Source: JAOUEA01 sp040511595
Lineage (GTDB): Bacteria; Actinomycetota; UBA4738; HRBIN12
Length of the DNA: 57,993 nt
Assembly (NCBI GenBank): GCA_040511595.1
Contig: JBEVGU010000006.1
Span: 1-57,993 of the forward strand
Reading direction: 5' to 3'
Numbering within the stretch: the first letter of the stretch is position 1; each line of letters opens with the position of its first letter. The notes beneath the pieces were generated by a model, which saw only the letters and a program-made list of their open reading frames with translations, was not told the origin of the DNA and did no database searches. Both the position numbers and the translations under genes were made by a program. Shown here piece by piece: positions 17,255 to 25,761 of the stretch.

Positions 17255-18445
17255 ATGGCTTCCACCGATCGTCACACTCGCATGCGGGGGTTGCTGCGAG
17301 CCGCACCGTTGGTCGACGGGCACAACGACCTGTTGTGGGCCCTCCGAGACCGGGGCGGCGATGGAGCGATCGACTCGGACGTCGAACGGGATCGTCCCGA
17401 GCTCCAGACCGACCTGCGGCGGCTCGCGGCGGGCGGGGTCGGCGGACAGTTCTGGAGCGTCTACGTGCCCTCGGATCTTCCCGGTCACGAGGCCGTCACG
17501 CGCACGCTCGAGCAGATCGACCTCCTGTTCGAGGTGGTGGGGCGACACCCCGGGCGGCTCGAGCTCGCGCGGACCGCCGGCGATGTGGAGCGCGCCGCCG
17601 CCACCGGGCGCGTGGCGTCGATGATCGGCGTCGAGGGTGGTCACTGCATCGGCGGTTCGCTCGGCGCGTTGCGGGTGCTGGCGCGGCTCGGTGCCGGATA
17701 TCTCACGCTCACCCACAACGACGACACGGCCTGGGCCGACTCCGCGACAGGGCTGCACCCTCACGGCGGGCTCACCCGCTTCGGCGAGGAGGTCGTGCTC
17801 GAGTTGAACCGGATCGGCATGCTCGTCGACGTCTCACACGTGGCCGATGACACGATGCGTCAAGCGATCGAGGTGAGCCGGGCACCGGTGATCTGCTCCC
17901 ATTCGTCGGCTCGTGCCCTCGCCGACGTCACGCGCAACGTACCCGACGACGTGCTGGATCTCATCGGGCGCACCGGGGGGGTCGTGATGGTGACGTTCGT
18001 GCCCGCCTTCCTCACGCGCGAGGGAGCCGCGGTGAACCGTGCGGGATGGGAGCACGCGGCCGAGCTCCGGGAGCGTCATCCCGACGAGCCGTCGGCGGTC
18101 AGCGAGGCGATGGACGCCTGGTTCGACGAACACCCGGTGAGCGCCGCGGTGACCGACGTGGCCGATCACATCGACCACGTGCGTGAGCGAGCCGGCATCG
18201 ACTCGATCGGCGTCGGCGGCGACTTCGACGGCGCCGGCGAGATGCCCGAGGGTTTGGCCGACGTCGCGGGCTATCCGGCGCTGTTCGAGGAGCTCTCGTC
18301 GCGCGGGTATGCCGACGAGGAGCTCATGAAGGTCGCCGGCCGCAACGTGCTGCGGGTCATGCGCGAGGCGGAACGCGTCGCGACAACCCTCAGCTCTAGC
18401 TCCCCGGGATCTTCATCAGCAGCAGTTGGCCGGCCTCCCGCTTGA
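17255..18445 (+). CDS. Membrane dipeptidase family protein (peptidase M19)
   Basis: The 396-residue zinc hydrolase shows the M19 marks in order: LVDGHNDLLWALRD (first metal site), SMIGVEGGHCIGGSL (bridging Glu), LTLTHNDDTAWADS, LVDVSHVADDT, VICSHSSARAL and GVGGDFDGAGEMPEGL. M19 enzymes cleave dipeptides, including D-amino-acid-containing ones. There is no signal peptide, so the enzyme appears cytosolic. The C-terminus reads into a low-complexity Ser-rich tail that overlaps the facing PhoX-like gene by about 50 bp. Since that gene is full of frameshifts, this tail may also reflect a 1-nt change near 18390. Confidence 0.92.
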   Translation: MASTDRHTRMRGLLRAAPLVDGHNDLLWALRDRGGDGAIDSDVERDRPELQTDLRRLAAGGVGGQFWSVYVPSDLPGHEAVTRTLEQIDLLFEVVGRHPGRLELARTAGDVERAAATGRVASMIGVEGGHCIGGSLGALRVLARLGAGYLTLTHNDDTAWADSATGLHPHGGLTRFGEEVVLELNRIGMLVDVSHVADDTMRQAIEVSRAPVICSHSSARALADVTRNVPDDVLDLIGRTGGVVMVTFVPAFLTREGAAVNRAGWEHAAELRERHPDEPSAVSEAMDAWFDEHPVSAAVTDVADHIDHVRERAGIDSIGVGGDFDGAGEMPEGLADVAGYPALFEELSSRGYADEELMKVAGRNVLRVMREAERVATTLSSSSPGSSSAAVGRPPA

Positions 18446-19928
18446 GCGTGACGCCCGGGCGGCCCCGGCTTCGTGTCGACGAAGACGTCGTGGGCCTGCA
18501 CGTCGAGGAACCAGGCACCGGGTCCGAACCACTCCGAGGCGTCGACGATGCCGCTGGACTCCGACGACTGATCCTTCACCGATGCGACCACCGACCATGT
18601 CCTCGACGCGAAGTCGTACCGCCAGACGCGCGAGGGCGGCGGCTGTCCGCTGTCCTCCTGGACCATCAGGCTTCCCGAGCTCGCGCCCATGTTGTCGGGC
18701 TGGTGCATCGGCGCCGACGCGCCCGCCGGCTTCCCGGCGTCCGCATCGAGCAGCACGCGGAGCTCGTCACCTTCCGCGGATCGTGCCGGGCGAACTTCAT
18801 CGTGAAGATGCGTCCGTTGACGAACGTGCCGCTGCCGCCGCCCGTGAGCCGTCCGGTCGCGGGGCCGGGCACGGCGCCGCCGCTCCCGGTATCGGCGATG
18901 AACACGGTCCTCGGTGCCCGGGGTCGTAAGCCGTGTCCTCGACCCTGATGAATTGGAAGACGTTGTGCTCGTTCGACCAGTCTTCGAGCGCCGTCTGCGG
19001 TGGCTTCGCCGTGTTGCCGAGCGCGATCGCCCTCGGAACCTTGATGAAGCGTCCTTGCCAGCGATCGCCGCTGGCGATGTCGCCATCGTTCGCGCCGTTG
19101 AACGCGTCGGCCGGGTCGACCTTCCCGGCCTCGGTCCGGGTGACCCGGAACGCCCACAGGCGGCCGCGGTCCTCCCACAGATCGTTCGTCGATCCGGCCA
19201 GGTAGAGGTAGAGCTGCGACGACGGCGCGCTGAACGTGTCGTCGCCGGTGATGACGGCGATGTCGTCCCAGCCGCCGGGCACGACCATCGCGTTCTCGGG
19301 GTTCAGCCGGCCCATGCCGGCGATCGGCCTCGACCTGCCGGTCGCCGGGTCGAGCGCGACGGCGTAGCCGCCCTGGCGGTTCGGCGCGACGGAGGGATCG
19401 GGACCGTAGGGCGCGCGCCGGGAGGCACCGGCACGATGTCGTTCGTCTCCTCGCCGGTCAGATAGAGGTACCGGTCGAGGCCCTGAGCGGGTCCGGCCAT
19501 CGTCGAGGAGCAGAAGCGCATGTAGCCCTTGCGCGGACCCACCGCGACGCCGGCCGAGAGCACCGCCCCGGTGCTCGCGTCGAGCGTCAGCCGTGTGACG
19601 CTCGAGTCCTCGACGTCGGCGAGGCTCGGCGGGAACGGCACGTGCGACTGCTCGTGGTTCACGAACACGTCGACGGTGCCGGCACGCGACCCCGACATCG
19701 CGCCGATGCCGTCGGGGATGCCTTCGAACACCGGTCCGCCCGGCAGCCGCTCCCCGCTGCTGATGATGGCCAGCAGTCTCGATCCCGCCGGCGCCGACGG
19801 GTCGAGCACGAGCTTCGGCGGCGCGCTCGTCAGGTAGCCGTCGGCGGCGCCTGCTGAGGGGAGGGGACGGCGAGCGTGAGCAACATCGCCGCGGCGGCAA
19901 GGCCCGCTCGCAGGACGGATCGGCGCAT
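18396..19928 (-). pseudogene. PhoX/DUF839-like secreted phosphatase gene broken by about five frameshifts
   Basis: A clear gene start exists at 19928 (AGGAGG 8 nt upstream, then MRRSVLRAGLAAAAMLLTLA, a signal peptide), and a clear end at 18396 (EAGQLLLMKIPGS). Between them the PhoX/DUF839-like sequence moves through successive frames: GYLTSAPPKLVLDP to ETNDIVPVPPG; then QGGYAVALDPATG to VEDTAYDP; then RTVFIADTGSGG to KFARHDPRKV; then ELRVLLDADAGKPAG to AWFLDVQAHDVFVDTKPG; then the tail. Junctions fall near 19860, 19415, 18922, 18775 and 18460, mostly in G/C runs. The pattern needs four 1-nt losses and one gain, with no nonsense codons inside segments. The intact product would be an exported Ca-dependent phosphatase. 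A true pseudogene or consensus errors are both possible. Confidence 0.8.
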
Positions 19929-20014
19929 GGGGGAACCTCCTCTGCCTGGGACCACTCGACTCTCCGCCGGCGGGGGATCCGGTCAAATCATGGCTGTCAG
20001 CGGGTGGCCGGGCC

Positions 20015-22351
20015 TCAGGTCGAGTCCGGGATCTCCGGGGAGTCCAGGTGCAGGGGCACGCTCGTGACGACCACGTGCGGTTCGAAGAGGAGCAGCCGCT
20101 TGAAGTAGAGCGCGGTCTGTCCGTGCAGGAGGCTCTGCCACCACCGCCGGGGAACCACCTCGGGCAACACGACCGTGACGACCGTGTCACCACGGGCCGT
20201 GTGCTTGCGGATCTCCTCGAGCAGAGGCGGGCCGAGCTCTCGGAACGGTGCCTCGACCATCACGAGCGGCACCTCGAAGCCACGCGCGATCCAGGCCTCA
20301 GCCACGTCCTTGATCTCGCTGTTGTCGGTGACGAGGAAGATCGCCTCGACCCCGACCGCGTTCAGCGAGCGCGCGTAGGCGACCGCGCGCGCCGTGACGT
20401 AGCGGGCGTTGCCAACGGGCACGATCACGAAGCTGCGTTCCGGCTCGAGCGGCCGGCCCGACGATACCCGCTCCCTCGGCAGCAACGGCACGTCGGTCAC
20501 GACCACGCCGGGCTCGAACAGCATCGAGGTCTTGAGCAGGAAGAACCGCCGGTTGTGCAGCACCTGCTGCAGCACCGATCGATCGCCCGCGTTCTCCGGC
20601 ACGATCACGGTGAGGAAGCCGTCGACGGCGCGCGACCGGGCGCGGATGTACGCGCGGAGGGACTTCACGAGGTGCTCGTCGGCGCCGGGCAGGGGTTGCA
20701 GCGCCCCCAGACGAGGAGCGATGAGCGCCCACTCCGCCGCGGCCAGCTCGAGGTCGGACTCCGACCCGACGTGGAGCGCCGTGATGTGTTCGGGGCGGAT
20801 CGCTCGCAGGTAGGCGATGCCGTCGCGTGTCGCCGGTCCGAGGTCGGGCACGAGGAAGAGGAATTCGCTGTCGCCGACCTCCTCGATCGGCGTCTCGATG
20901 TCGAGGGTCGCGGCGACCGAGCGGTAGTGGCGGGCCACGAGCAGGAACTGGCCGACCACGATCGGCAGGGCCACCATCACCATCCACGCGCCGAGCGAGA
21001 AGCGCGTGAGCACCACGATGACGAACACGATGCCCGTGGTCGTGGCGCCGATCACGTTGACCGCCGCCTTCCCGCGCCACCCGGCGGTCCGCCGGTGCCG
21101 CCATCGCCGCACCATGCCCGCCTGCGAGAGCGTGAGGGCGACGAACACGCCCACCACGTAGAGCTGGATCAGCCGCGTGAGATCGGCGCCGAAGACCCAG
21201 ACGAGCAGCGCGGCGAGGCCGGCGAGCACCGCGATGCCGTTGGAGAAAACCAGGCGGTCGCCGCGGTTCCGGAACTGTGAGGGCATGAATCCGTCGCGCG
21301 CGAGGATCGAGGCGAGCCGCGGAAAGTCCTGGTAGGCGGTGTTCGCCGCCAGGATCAAGATCAGCGCCGTGAAGATCTGCAGCACGATGAACATCACGCC
21401 GTCGCCGAAGACGGTCTCGCCGATCTGCGCGAGCACCGACGTCGAGGCGGCGATGTGCTCGTTGGTGCGCACGTCGAGGGCCGCCGCCAGCAGCGAGATG
21501 CCCAGGAACATCGGGATGCTCATGGCGCCCATCAGCAGCAGGGTCGACGCGGCGTTCTTCGACTGCGGCCGACGGAAGGCCTGCACTCCGTCAGCGATCG
21601 CCTCCACGCCGGTCAGCGCGGTGGCCCCCGAGGAGAAGGCGCGCAGCACGAGCAAGACCGTGAGGCCGGATGCGGCTTCGAGCGGCAGGGAGGCGGTCTC
21701 GGCCCGCGGGCATCCCTCTGTGGTGCAGAGCCACGCGCCCCACACCAGCGTGATGCCGACGACCACGACGAAGCCGTAGGTCGGGATCGCGAAGAGCCGA
21801 CCGGCCTCCTTGGCGCCGCGAAGGTTCGCGAGCGTGATCAGCACGATGAACCCGATCGCCATCGGCAGCTTGTACGGCGCGAGCGAGGGTGCGGCCGAGG
21901 TGACGGCGATCGAGCCGGCGGTCACGCTGACCGCCACCGTGAGGACGTAGGAGATCTGAATGGCCCCCGCAGCGACCAACCCGGGGATCAGCCCGAGGTT
22001 CTCCTTGGCGACGATGTAGGACCCTCCCCCGTGCGGGTACTCGCGCACCGTCTGCCGGTATGAGGCGATCACCACCACCAGGAGCGCGGCCACCCCGATC
22101 GAGAGGGGGGTCAGCAGCGGCAAACCGGAGGCCCCGACCAGCACGAGCACGAGCAGCATCTCCTCGGTGGCGTAGGCGACGGACGAGAGCTGGTCCGAGG
22201 CGAAGACGGGCAACGCGAGGAGCTTCGGCAGCAGCTGATGCTCGGCGGTGTGCGAGGCCAGCGCCCGGCCGAGCAACAGGCGCTTCCAGGGCGCGCCCAG
22301 GTCTCGCTGCTGCGCCTGCTCCTGGGCGGGGGCCTGATCCACGAGCGGCAT
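20015..22351 (-). CDS. APC-superfamily permease with a cytosolic C-terminal domain (KimA-like potassium importer candidate)
   Basis: The 778-residue protein has about 12 membrane helices (about 40-460) and a soluble C-terminal region of about 300 residues. LPKLLALPVFASDQLSSVAY in the first helix and GGGSYIVAKENLG closely resemble the KimA (YdaO) type of high-affinity K+ importers, whose cytosolic tail binds c-di-AMP. The tail here is longer than in Bacillus KimA (about 607 residues in total). Amino-acid transport is the alternative. The ATG at 22351 follows the upstream methyltransferase stop by 5 nt, so it is the last gene of a three-gene unit. Confidence 0.85.
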   Translation of the reverse strand: MPLVDQAPAQEQAQQRDLGAPWKRLLLGRALASHTAEHQLLPKLLALPVFASDQLSSVAYATEEMLLVLVLVGASGLPLLTPLSIGVAALLVVVIASYRQTVREYPHGGGSYIVAKENLGLIPGLVAAGAIQISYVLTVAVSVTAGSIAVTSAAPSLAPYKLPMAIGFIVLITLANLRGAKEAGRLFAIPTYGFVVVVGITLVWGAWLCTTEGCPRAETASLPLEAASGLTVLLVLRAFSSGATALTGVEAIADGVQAFRRPQSKNAASTLLLMGAMSIPMFLGISLLAAALDVRTNEHIAASTSVLAQIGETVFGDGVMFIVLQIFTALILILAANTAYQDFPRLASILARDGFMPSQFRNRGDRLVFSNGIAVLAGLAALLVWVFGADLTRLIQLYVVGVFVALTLSQAGMVRRWRHRRTAGWRGKAAVNVIGATTTGIVFVIVVLTRFSLGAWMVMVALPIVVGQFLLVARHYRSVAATLDIETPIEEVGDSEFLFLVPDLGPATRDGIAYLRAIRPEHITALHVGSESDLELAAAEWALIAPRLGALQPLPGADEHLVKSLRAYIRARSRAVDGFLTVIVPENAGDRSVLQQVLHNRRFFLLKTSMLFEPGVVVTDVPLLPRERVSSGRPLEPERSFVIVPVGNARYVTARAVAYARSLNAVGVEAIFLVTDNSEIKDVAEAWIARGFEVPLVMVEAPFRELGPPLLEEIRKHTARGDTVVTVVLPEVVPRRWWQSLLHGQTALYFKRLLLFEPHVVVTSVPLHLDSPEIPDST

Positions 22352-22356
22352 CCGGC

Positions 22357-23070
22357 TCAGCTCGGTCTCGTCGCGACCCCGTAGAAGAACTCGATGCCGG
22401 TCGTGCGGATGTCCGCGTCCCACCCGAGGTCGGCGAGCCGGCGGGTGAGCGCAGCCGGCTCGTACATGACCTTCACGATCGTGTACTCGCGCCCATCGCT
22501 CAACCGACGCCGGTGCGCGAATCCGGGGCCGTCCTCGACGTCCTCACCGGCGTTGGAGAGCCGAGCCTCGTCCCCGGCGACGTCGTCGCAGAAGAAGACC
22601 CGGCCGCCCGGCGCCAGCCACGTTGCGATCCGGTCCCAGAACTCCTCGAAGCGCTCGGGCAGGATGTGGGAGATCAAGAAGGCGAAGAAGATCAGATCGA
22701 AACGCACGCCATCCGGCGGCTCCCACGTGAAGAGGTCGGCGTGCTCGTACTCCACGCCGGGATCGCCGACCCGCTTCCGGTTGGCCTCGAGCGCCGAGGC
22801 CGCAGCGTCGATCGCGATCAGCCGCCGGGCGCGAGGGGCCAGCCGGCGCGTGAACAGCCCGGTGCCGGCGGCCAGCTCGAGCACCACGCCGCCGGCGTCG
22901 AGCTCGTCGGTCGCCGCCTCCAGGCACGTGGTCTCCTCGAACCAGCGGCGGTTGCCCTCCGGTCCGAGGTCGTATCGTCCCCGCCGGTACCAGACGTCGT
23001 CGTACTCGGGCGCCCGGTCCTCGTAGTAGCGGGCCTGCTCCTGCAGGATGCGGTCGACATCCCCGTTCAC
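22357..23070 (-). CDS. Class I SAM-dependent methyltransferase
   Basis: The 237-residue protein has the SAM-binding glycine loop VVLELAAGTGLFTRRLA (about 60-76), the acidic ribose contact LIAIDAAASAL, and the post-I motifs YEHADLFTWEPP and FDLIFFAFLISHILPE. The GTG start at 23070 overlaps the stop of the homocysteine S-methyltransferase gene (GTGA), which decides the start and implies coupled translation. The substrate is unknown. The pairing suggests that methyl supply (methionine) and methyl use are co-expressed. Confidence 0.9.
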   Translation of the reverse strand: MNGDVDRILQEQARYYEDRAPEYDDVWYRRGRYDLGPEGNRRWFEETTCLEAATDELDAGGVVLELAAGTGLFTRRLAPRARRLIAIDAAASALEANRKRVGDPGVEYEHADLFTWEPPDGVRFDLIFFAFLISHILPERFEEFWDRIATWLAPGGRVFFCDDVAGDEARLSNAGEDVEDGPGFAHRRRLSDGREYTIVKVMYEPAALTRRLADLGWDADIRTTGIEFFYGVATRPS

Positions 23071-24065
23071 TCGCCCCCCTTGGCCTCGTAGTATTCGTAC
23101 GCCGACATCGCCTTCCCGGTCTCGGATCGCCATGCCCGCTCGTTCTCGGGAAGCTTCCCGAGCGCCTTCGCCATCTCGCGGACGTGCTCGGCGACCGATC
23201 CGCAACACGAGCCGATGTAGCGGACGCCGGCCTGTCGCGCGTCCGCCGCGAACCTCGCCAGCTCGCCTCTCGGAAGCGTCATCGGCGTCAGCTCGTAGGG
23301 GAACTCGTCCCACGACGTGAAGTCCGGCCGCTCGGCCGTGGTCGCGTAGGCGACCGGTTGCGCCGCCACGGGCACCGCGCCGCCGACCGCGCCGACCATC
23401 TCGGCGGCGAGCGGCAGCTGCTGCGCCGGCGCATTCAGGCAGTTCACCCCCACGATGTCGGCGCCCGCGTCGGCGAGCCTCTTCGCGCAGGCGCCGGGCG
23501 CGTCGCCCTCGTACGAACCGGCCGGCAACGTTTCGAACGACATCGTGACCATCACCGGCAGGCCCGTGCGCTTCGCGCGCTCGACGAACAACAGCGCCTC
23601 ACCCAGGAACGAGAACGTCTCCCCGATGAAGAAGTCCGGCGGGCCGGCGTCGAGCTGGTCGCGGAGCTGGCGGTCGAGCAGGGCCCGCACGTGATCGGCG
23701 CTCGCCGGGTCGGCCGGGTCGTAGGCCCACGTGAGCGAGAGGTTGCCCGCGACGAGGGCGTCCCCCTCGGAGGCCACCTCTCGCGCGATCCGCACGGCGT
23801 TGCGGTTGATCTCATCGACGCTGCCCGCCAGCCCGACGGTGCCGAGCTTGTCGTCGCTCGCGTAGAACGTCATCGTCTGCAGCACCTCGGCGCCGGCGCG
23901 CAGGAACTCGCGATGGAGTTGGGTGAGCGCCTCGGGGTGCTCGATCACGACCTCGGGCGTGAACGGCCCGGCCTGCACGTACCCGCGCTTCTCGAGCTCG
24001 AGCAGGTACCCGCCGTCGCCGAGGACCGGCCCGTCGCTCAGGCGTTCCAGGATGCCCCTCGTCAT
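23067..24065 (-). CDS. Homocysteine S-methyltransferase family protein
   Basis: The 332-residue protein has the TIM-barrel family marks: LGDGGYLLELEKRGYV at the N-terminus, LQTMTFYASD, the zinc-ligand Cys in VGVNCLN (about 210) and the paired zinc cysteines in YIGSCCGSV (about 295). The spacing fits betaine- or S-methylmethionine-type homocysteine methyltransferases that do not need cobalamin. It makes methionine from homocysteine; the methyl donor is not predictable. GAGGAG lies upstream of the ATG. It is the first gene of a unit with a methyltransferase and a KimA-like permease. Confidence 0.9.
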   Translation of the reverse strand: MTRGILERLSDGPVLGDGGYLLELEKRGYVQAGPFTPEVVIEHPEALTQLHREFLRAGAEVLQTMTFYASDDKLGTVGLAGSVDEINRNAVRIAREVASEGDALVAGNLSLTWAYDPADPASADHVRALLDRQLRDQLDAGPPDFFIGETFSFLGEALLFVERAKRTGLPVMVTMSFETLPAGSYEGDAPGACAKRLADAGADIVGVNCLNAPAQQLPLAAEMVGAVGGAVPVAAQPVAYATTAERPDFTSWDEFPYELTPMTLPRGELARFAADARQAGVRYIGSCCGSVAEHVREMAKALGKLPENERAWRSETGKAMSAYEYYEAKGGE

Positions 24066-24107
24066 TCGATCGTCTCCTCGTCGGTGGAGCCGAGTGTACC
24101 GGGGGGC

Positions 24108-24848
24108 TTACTCCGAGGGCGGGGGGTCGGGATGCGACGGGTCGAAATGGGGCGGGCGCAGCTGGACGCAGCACCTCCCGGGTGCCGGCCGGAGCGCGAC
24201 GTCGAGCGTCTCGTTCCCGAGGCCCACGACGATGCCGTGCACCAGCTCCCGGTTCAGGCCGCAGACGAGCTCCCGGTTCTGTTGGGCGAGAGCGTGGTAG
24301 GGACAGCTCCGCATGCCCATGACCCCCTCTTCGTCGACGGAGGGCTCGTACCCGCAGGCCGACAACAGATCGGTGGCGACCGCCATCGCGCGCTCAGGCC
24401 CGGGCGGGCGGAGCCGGAGCCGCTCCCGTTCCGCCCGGCCGAGCTCTTCTCCCAACGATCGCGCGGCGCGTTCGGCCGAGGACGCCGCGGTCTCGCCGGG
24501 CCGCTGACCCTCGATCGCCCGGAGCAGTACCGAGCCGATCACGTCGTAGCGACGCTCGGGGATCGACACGTCGAACTCACGGTCCGAGGGCTCGTAGTAC
24601 TTCGCGCTGCGGCCGGCCCCACGCCCACCGCGACCGGGCGGTCGGGCGTAGGACGCCACGAGGAGACCCCGTTCGACGAGCTTGTCGAGGTGGAACGCCG
24701 CGAGTTTGCGGGAGACGCCGACCGCGGTGGCGACCTCTTCACGGTGGGCCGGCCTGCCCTGCCGGCGGACGTAGAGGTACATGCGGCGACGCAGGTCGTC
24801 CTCGAGCGCCGAGAGAGCGGGAGCATCTCGATCCAGGCGGCTGAGCAT
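24108..24848 (-). CDS. Winged-helix transcriptional regulator with a cysteine-rich, SufR-like C-terminal domain
   Basis: The 246-residue protein has an N-terminal winged helix (about 10-95; REEVATAVGVSRKLAAFHLDKL) followed by a helical domain with cysteines arranged LLSACGYEP, MRSCPYHALAQ, ELVCGLNREL and RCCVQL (about 160-232). The CPYHALA...LVCGLN arrangement is shared with SufR-type regulators that bind an Fe-S cluster or another metal. TAAGCT sits 7 nt before the ATG, so the transcript is probably leaderless. It diverges from a strong promoter with a perfect palindrome at 24973-25006, its most likely target (inference). Confidence 0.82.
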   Translation of the reverse strand: MLSRLDRDAPALSALEDDLRRRMYLYVRRQGRPAHREEVATAVGVSRKLAAFHLDKLVERGLLVASYARPPGRGGRGAGRSAKYYEPSDREFDVSIPERRYDVIGSVLLRAIEGQRPGETAASSAERAARSLGEELGRAERERLRLRPPGPERAMAVATDLLSACGYEPSVDEEGVMGMRSCPYHALAQQNRELVCGLNRELVHGIVVGLGNETLDVALRPAPGRCCVQLRPPHFDPSHPDPPPSE

Positions 24849-24855
24849 GATCCGA

Positions 24856-24861
24856 AGCTTA
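24856..24861 (-). promoter_or_regulatory. Leaderless -10 box (TAAGCT, 7 nt before ATG 24848)
   Basis: On the minus strand TAAGCT plus 7 nt leads to the regulator ATG. It is about 110 bp from the palindrome controlling the divergent gene. Confidence 0.55.
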
Positions 24862-24940
24862 ACACCAACAGATGCTGGAGGAATGCCTTTGCCGACGCAC
24901 GGGACCGCTCTAACATCCATGATATTTGGCGAAATCTTCC

Positions 24941-24969
24941 TTGACATGCAGGAGGCGATGGGGTACAAG
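24941..24969 (+). promoter_or_regulatory. Strong sigma-70-type promoter (TTGACA, 17 nt, TACAAG)
   Basis: A perfect -35 (24941-24946), the optimal 17-nt spacer and a good -10 (24964-24969) predict a start near 24976. The gene beyond has a ribosome site, so this is a leadered transcript, unlike most promoters recognised in this window. Confidence 0.75.
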
Positions 24970-24972
24970 TGT

Positions 24973-25006
24973 CTCCGTAAGACCCACAACGATAGGTCTT
25001 ACGGAG
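24973..25006. promoter_or_regulatory. Perfect 12-bp palindrome over the transcription start (candidate operator or RNA hairpin)
   Basis: CTCCGTAAGACC (24973-24984) and GGTCTTACGGAG (24995-25006) are perfect inverted repeats around a 10-nt spacer. They begin 3 nt after the -10 box, covering the predicted start, and the right arm runs into the purine-rich ribosome site of the gene starting at 25016. Repressor binding here would block transcription; alternatively the RNA hairpin would mask part of the ribosome site. The divergent cysteine-rich regulator is the obvious candidate protein. Confidence 0.8.
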
Positions 25007-25015
25007 GGAGGAGTC

Positions 25016-25711
25016 ATGAGCGAAGGGAAGCGTCGTACGTCGGTCGCATCCGCGATCGTCGCGTTCGCGTTGGTGGGATCGCTCATCGTCGTGGGAGCGC
25101 TCGCGGGCGCCGGGGCAGGAGCGGCGACGAGCGCGCCGAGGGTCCACGAGCACGACCACGAGTCGTCTGAGCCGAACGCGCGTCAGTTCCACGACGCGAT
25201 GCGCAAGCTCTGGGAGGACCACGTCACCTGGACGCGCCTGTTCATCGTCAGCTTCGCGGCGGACCTGCCGGACCTCGGCCCGACGGCCGACCGGCTGTTG
25301 CAGAACCAGGTCGACATCGGTGACGCGATCCGTCCGTTCTACGGCGACGCGGCGGGCGACCGCCTCACGAAGCTGCTCACGGAACACATCACGACGGCGG
25401 TCGACGTGCTCACCGCGGCGAAGGCGGGCGACTCCGGCGCCTTCGACGAAGCCCTGGCGTCCTGGTACCGCAACGGTCGCCAGATCGCACGGTTCCTGCA
25501 CGAGGCGAACCCCGACAACTGGCCGCTGCGCGCGATGCGCAGGATGATGCGCGAGCACCTCGATCTCACGCTCGCCGAGGCTTCCCACCGGCTCGCCGGC
25601 GACTTCGAACAGGACATCGCCGACTACGAGGCGGTGCACGTCGAGATCCTGCACATGGCCGACATGCTGAGCCGCGGCATCATCCGGCAGTTCCCCGGCA
25701 TGTTCGCCTAG
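25016..25711 (+). CDS. Exported helical-bundle protein of unknown function
   Basis: The 231-residue protein has a signal peptide or anchor (about 10-38; a long Ala/Val/Gly segment) and then a His/Asp/Glu patch (HEHDHESSE). The rest is all-helical, with recurring helices that carry a His three or four residues after Lys/Met-rich starts: LWEDHVTWTRLFI, LLTEHITTAVDVL and MMREHLDLTLAEA, plus the motif VDIGDAIRPFYGDAAG. Similar proteins occur across Firmicutes and Actinobacteria without a clear function. The His spacing hints at metal binding (inference). GGAGGGAGGAG precedes the ATG. It lies behind the strong regulated promoter and is followed 50 bp later by a DoxX-like gene. Confidence 0.75.
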   Translation: MSEGKRRTSVASAIVAFALVGSLIVVGALAGAGAGAATSAPRVHEHDHESSEPNARQFHDAMRKLWEDHVTWTRLFIVSFAADLPDLGPTADRLLQNQVDIGDAIRPFYGDAAGDRLTKLLTEHITTAVDVLTAAKAGDSGAFDEALASWYRNGRQIARFLHEANPDNWPLRAMRRMMREHLDLTLAEASHRLAGDFEQDIADYEAVHVEILHMADMLSRGIIRQFPGMFA

Positions 25712-25761
25712 CGGCGAGGACGGACCGCGCGCGACGGCCAACGAACGAAGGAGGAGCACAC

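Noticed and set aside
18396..19928. Several separate small genes on the minus strand
   Set aside because: The pieces are consecutive parts of one PhoX-like protein in different frames, so they are one broken gene.
13200..20000. Genomic island or transposon scar, because of two decayed genes
   Set aside because: No transposase, integrase, tRNA, direct repeats or composition shift could be seen; gene loss is sufficient.
24921..24936. AT-rich GATATTTGGCGAAATC as a second regulator site
   Set aside because: Only the outer three bases on each side are symmetric; too weak compared with the perfect palindrome at 24973-25006.
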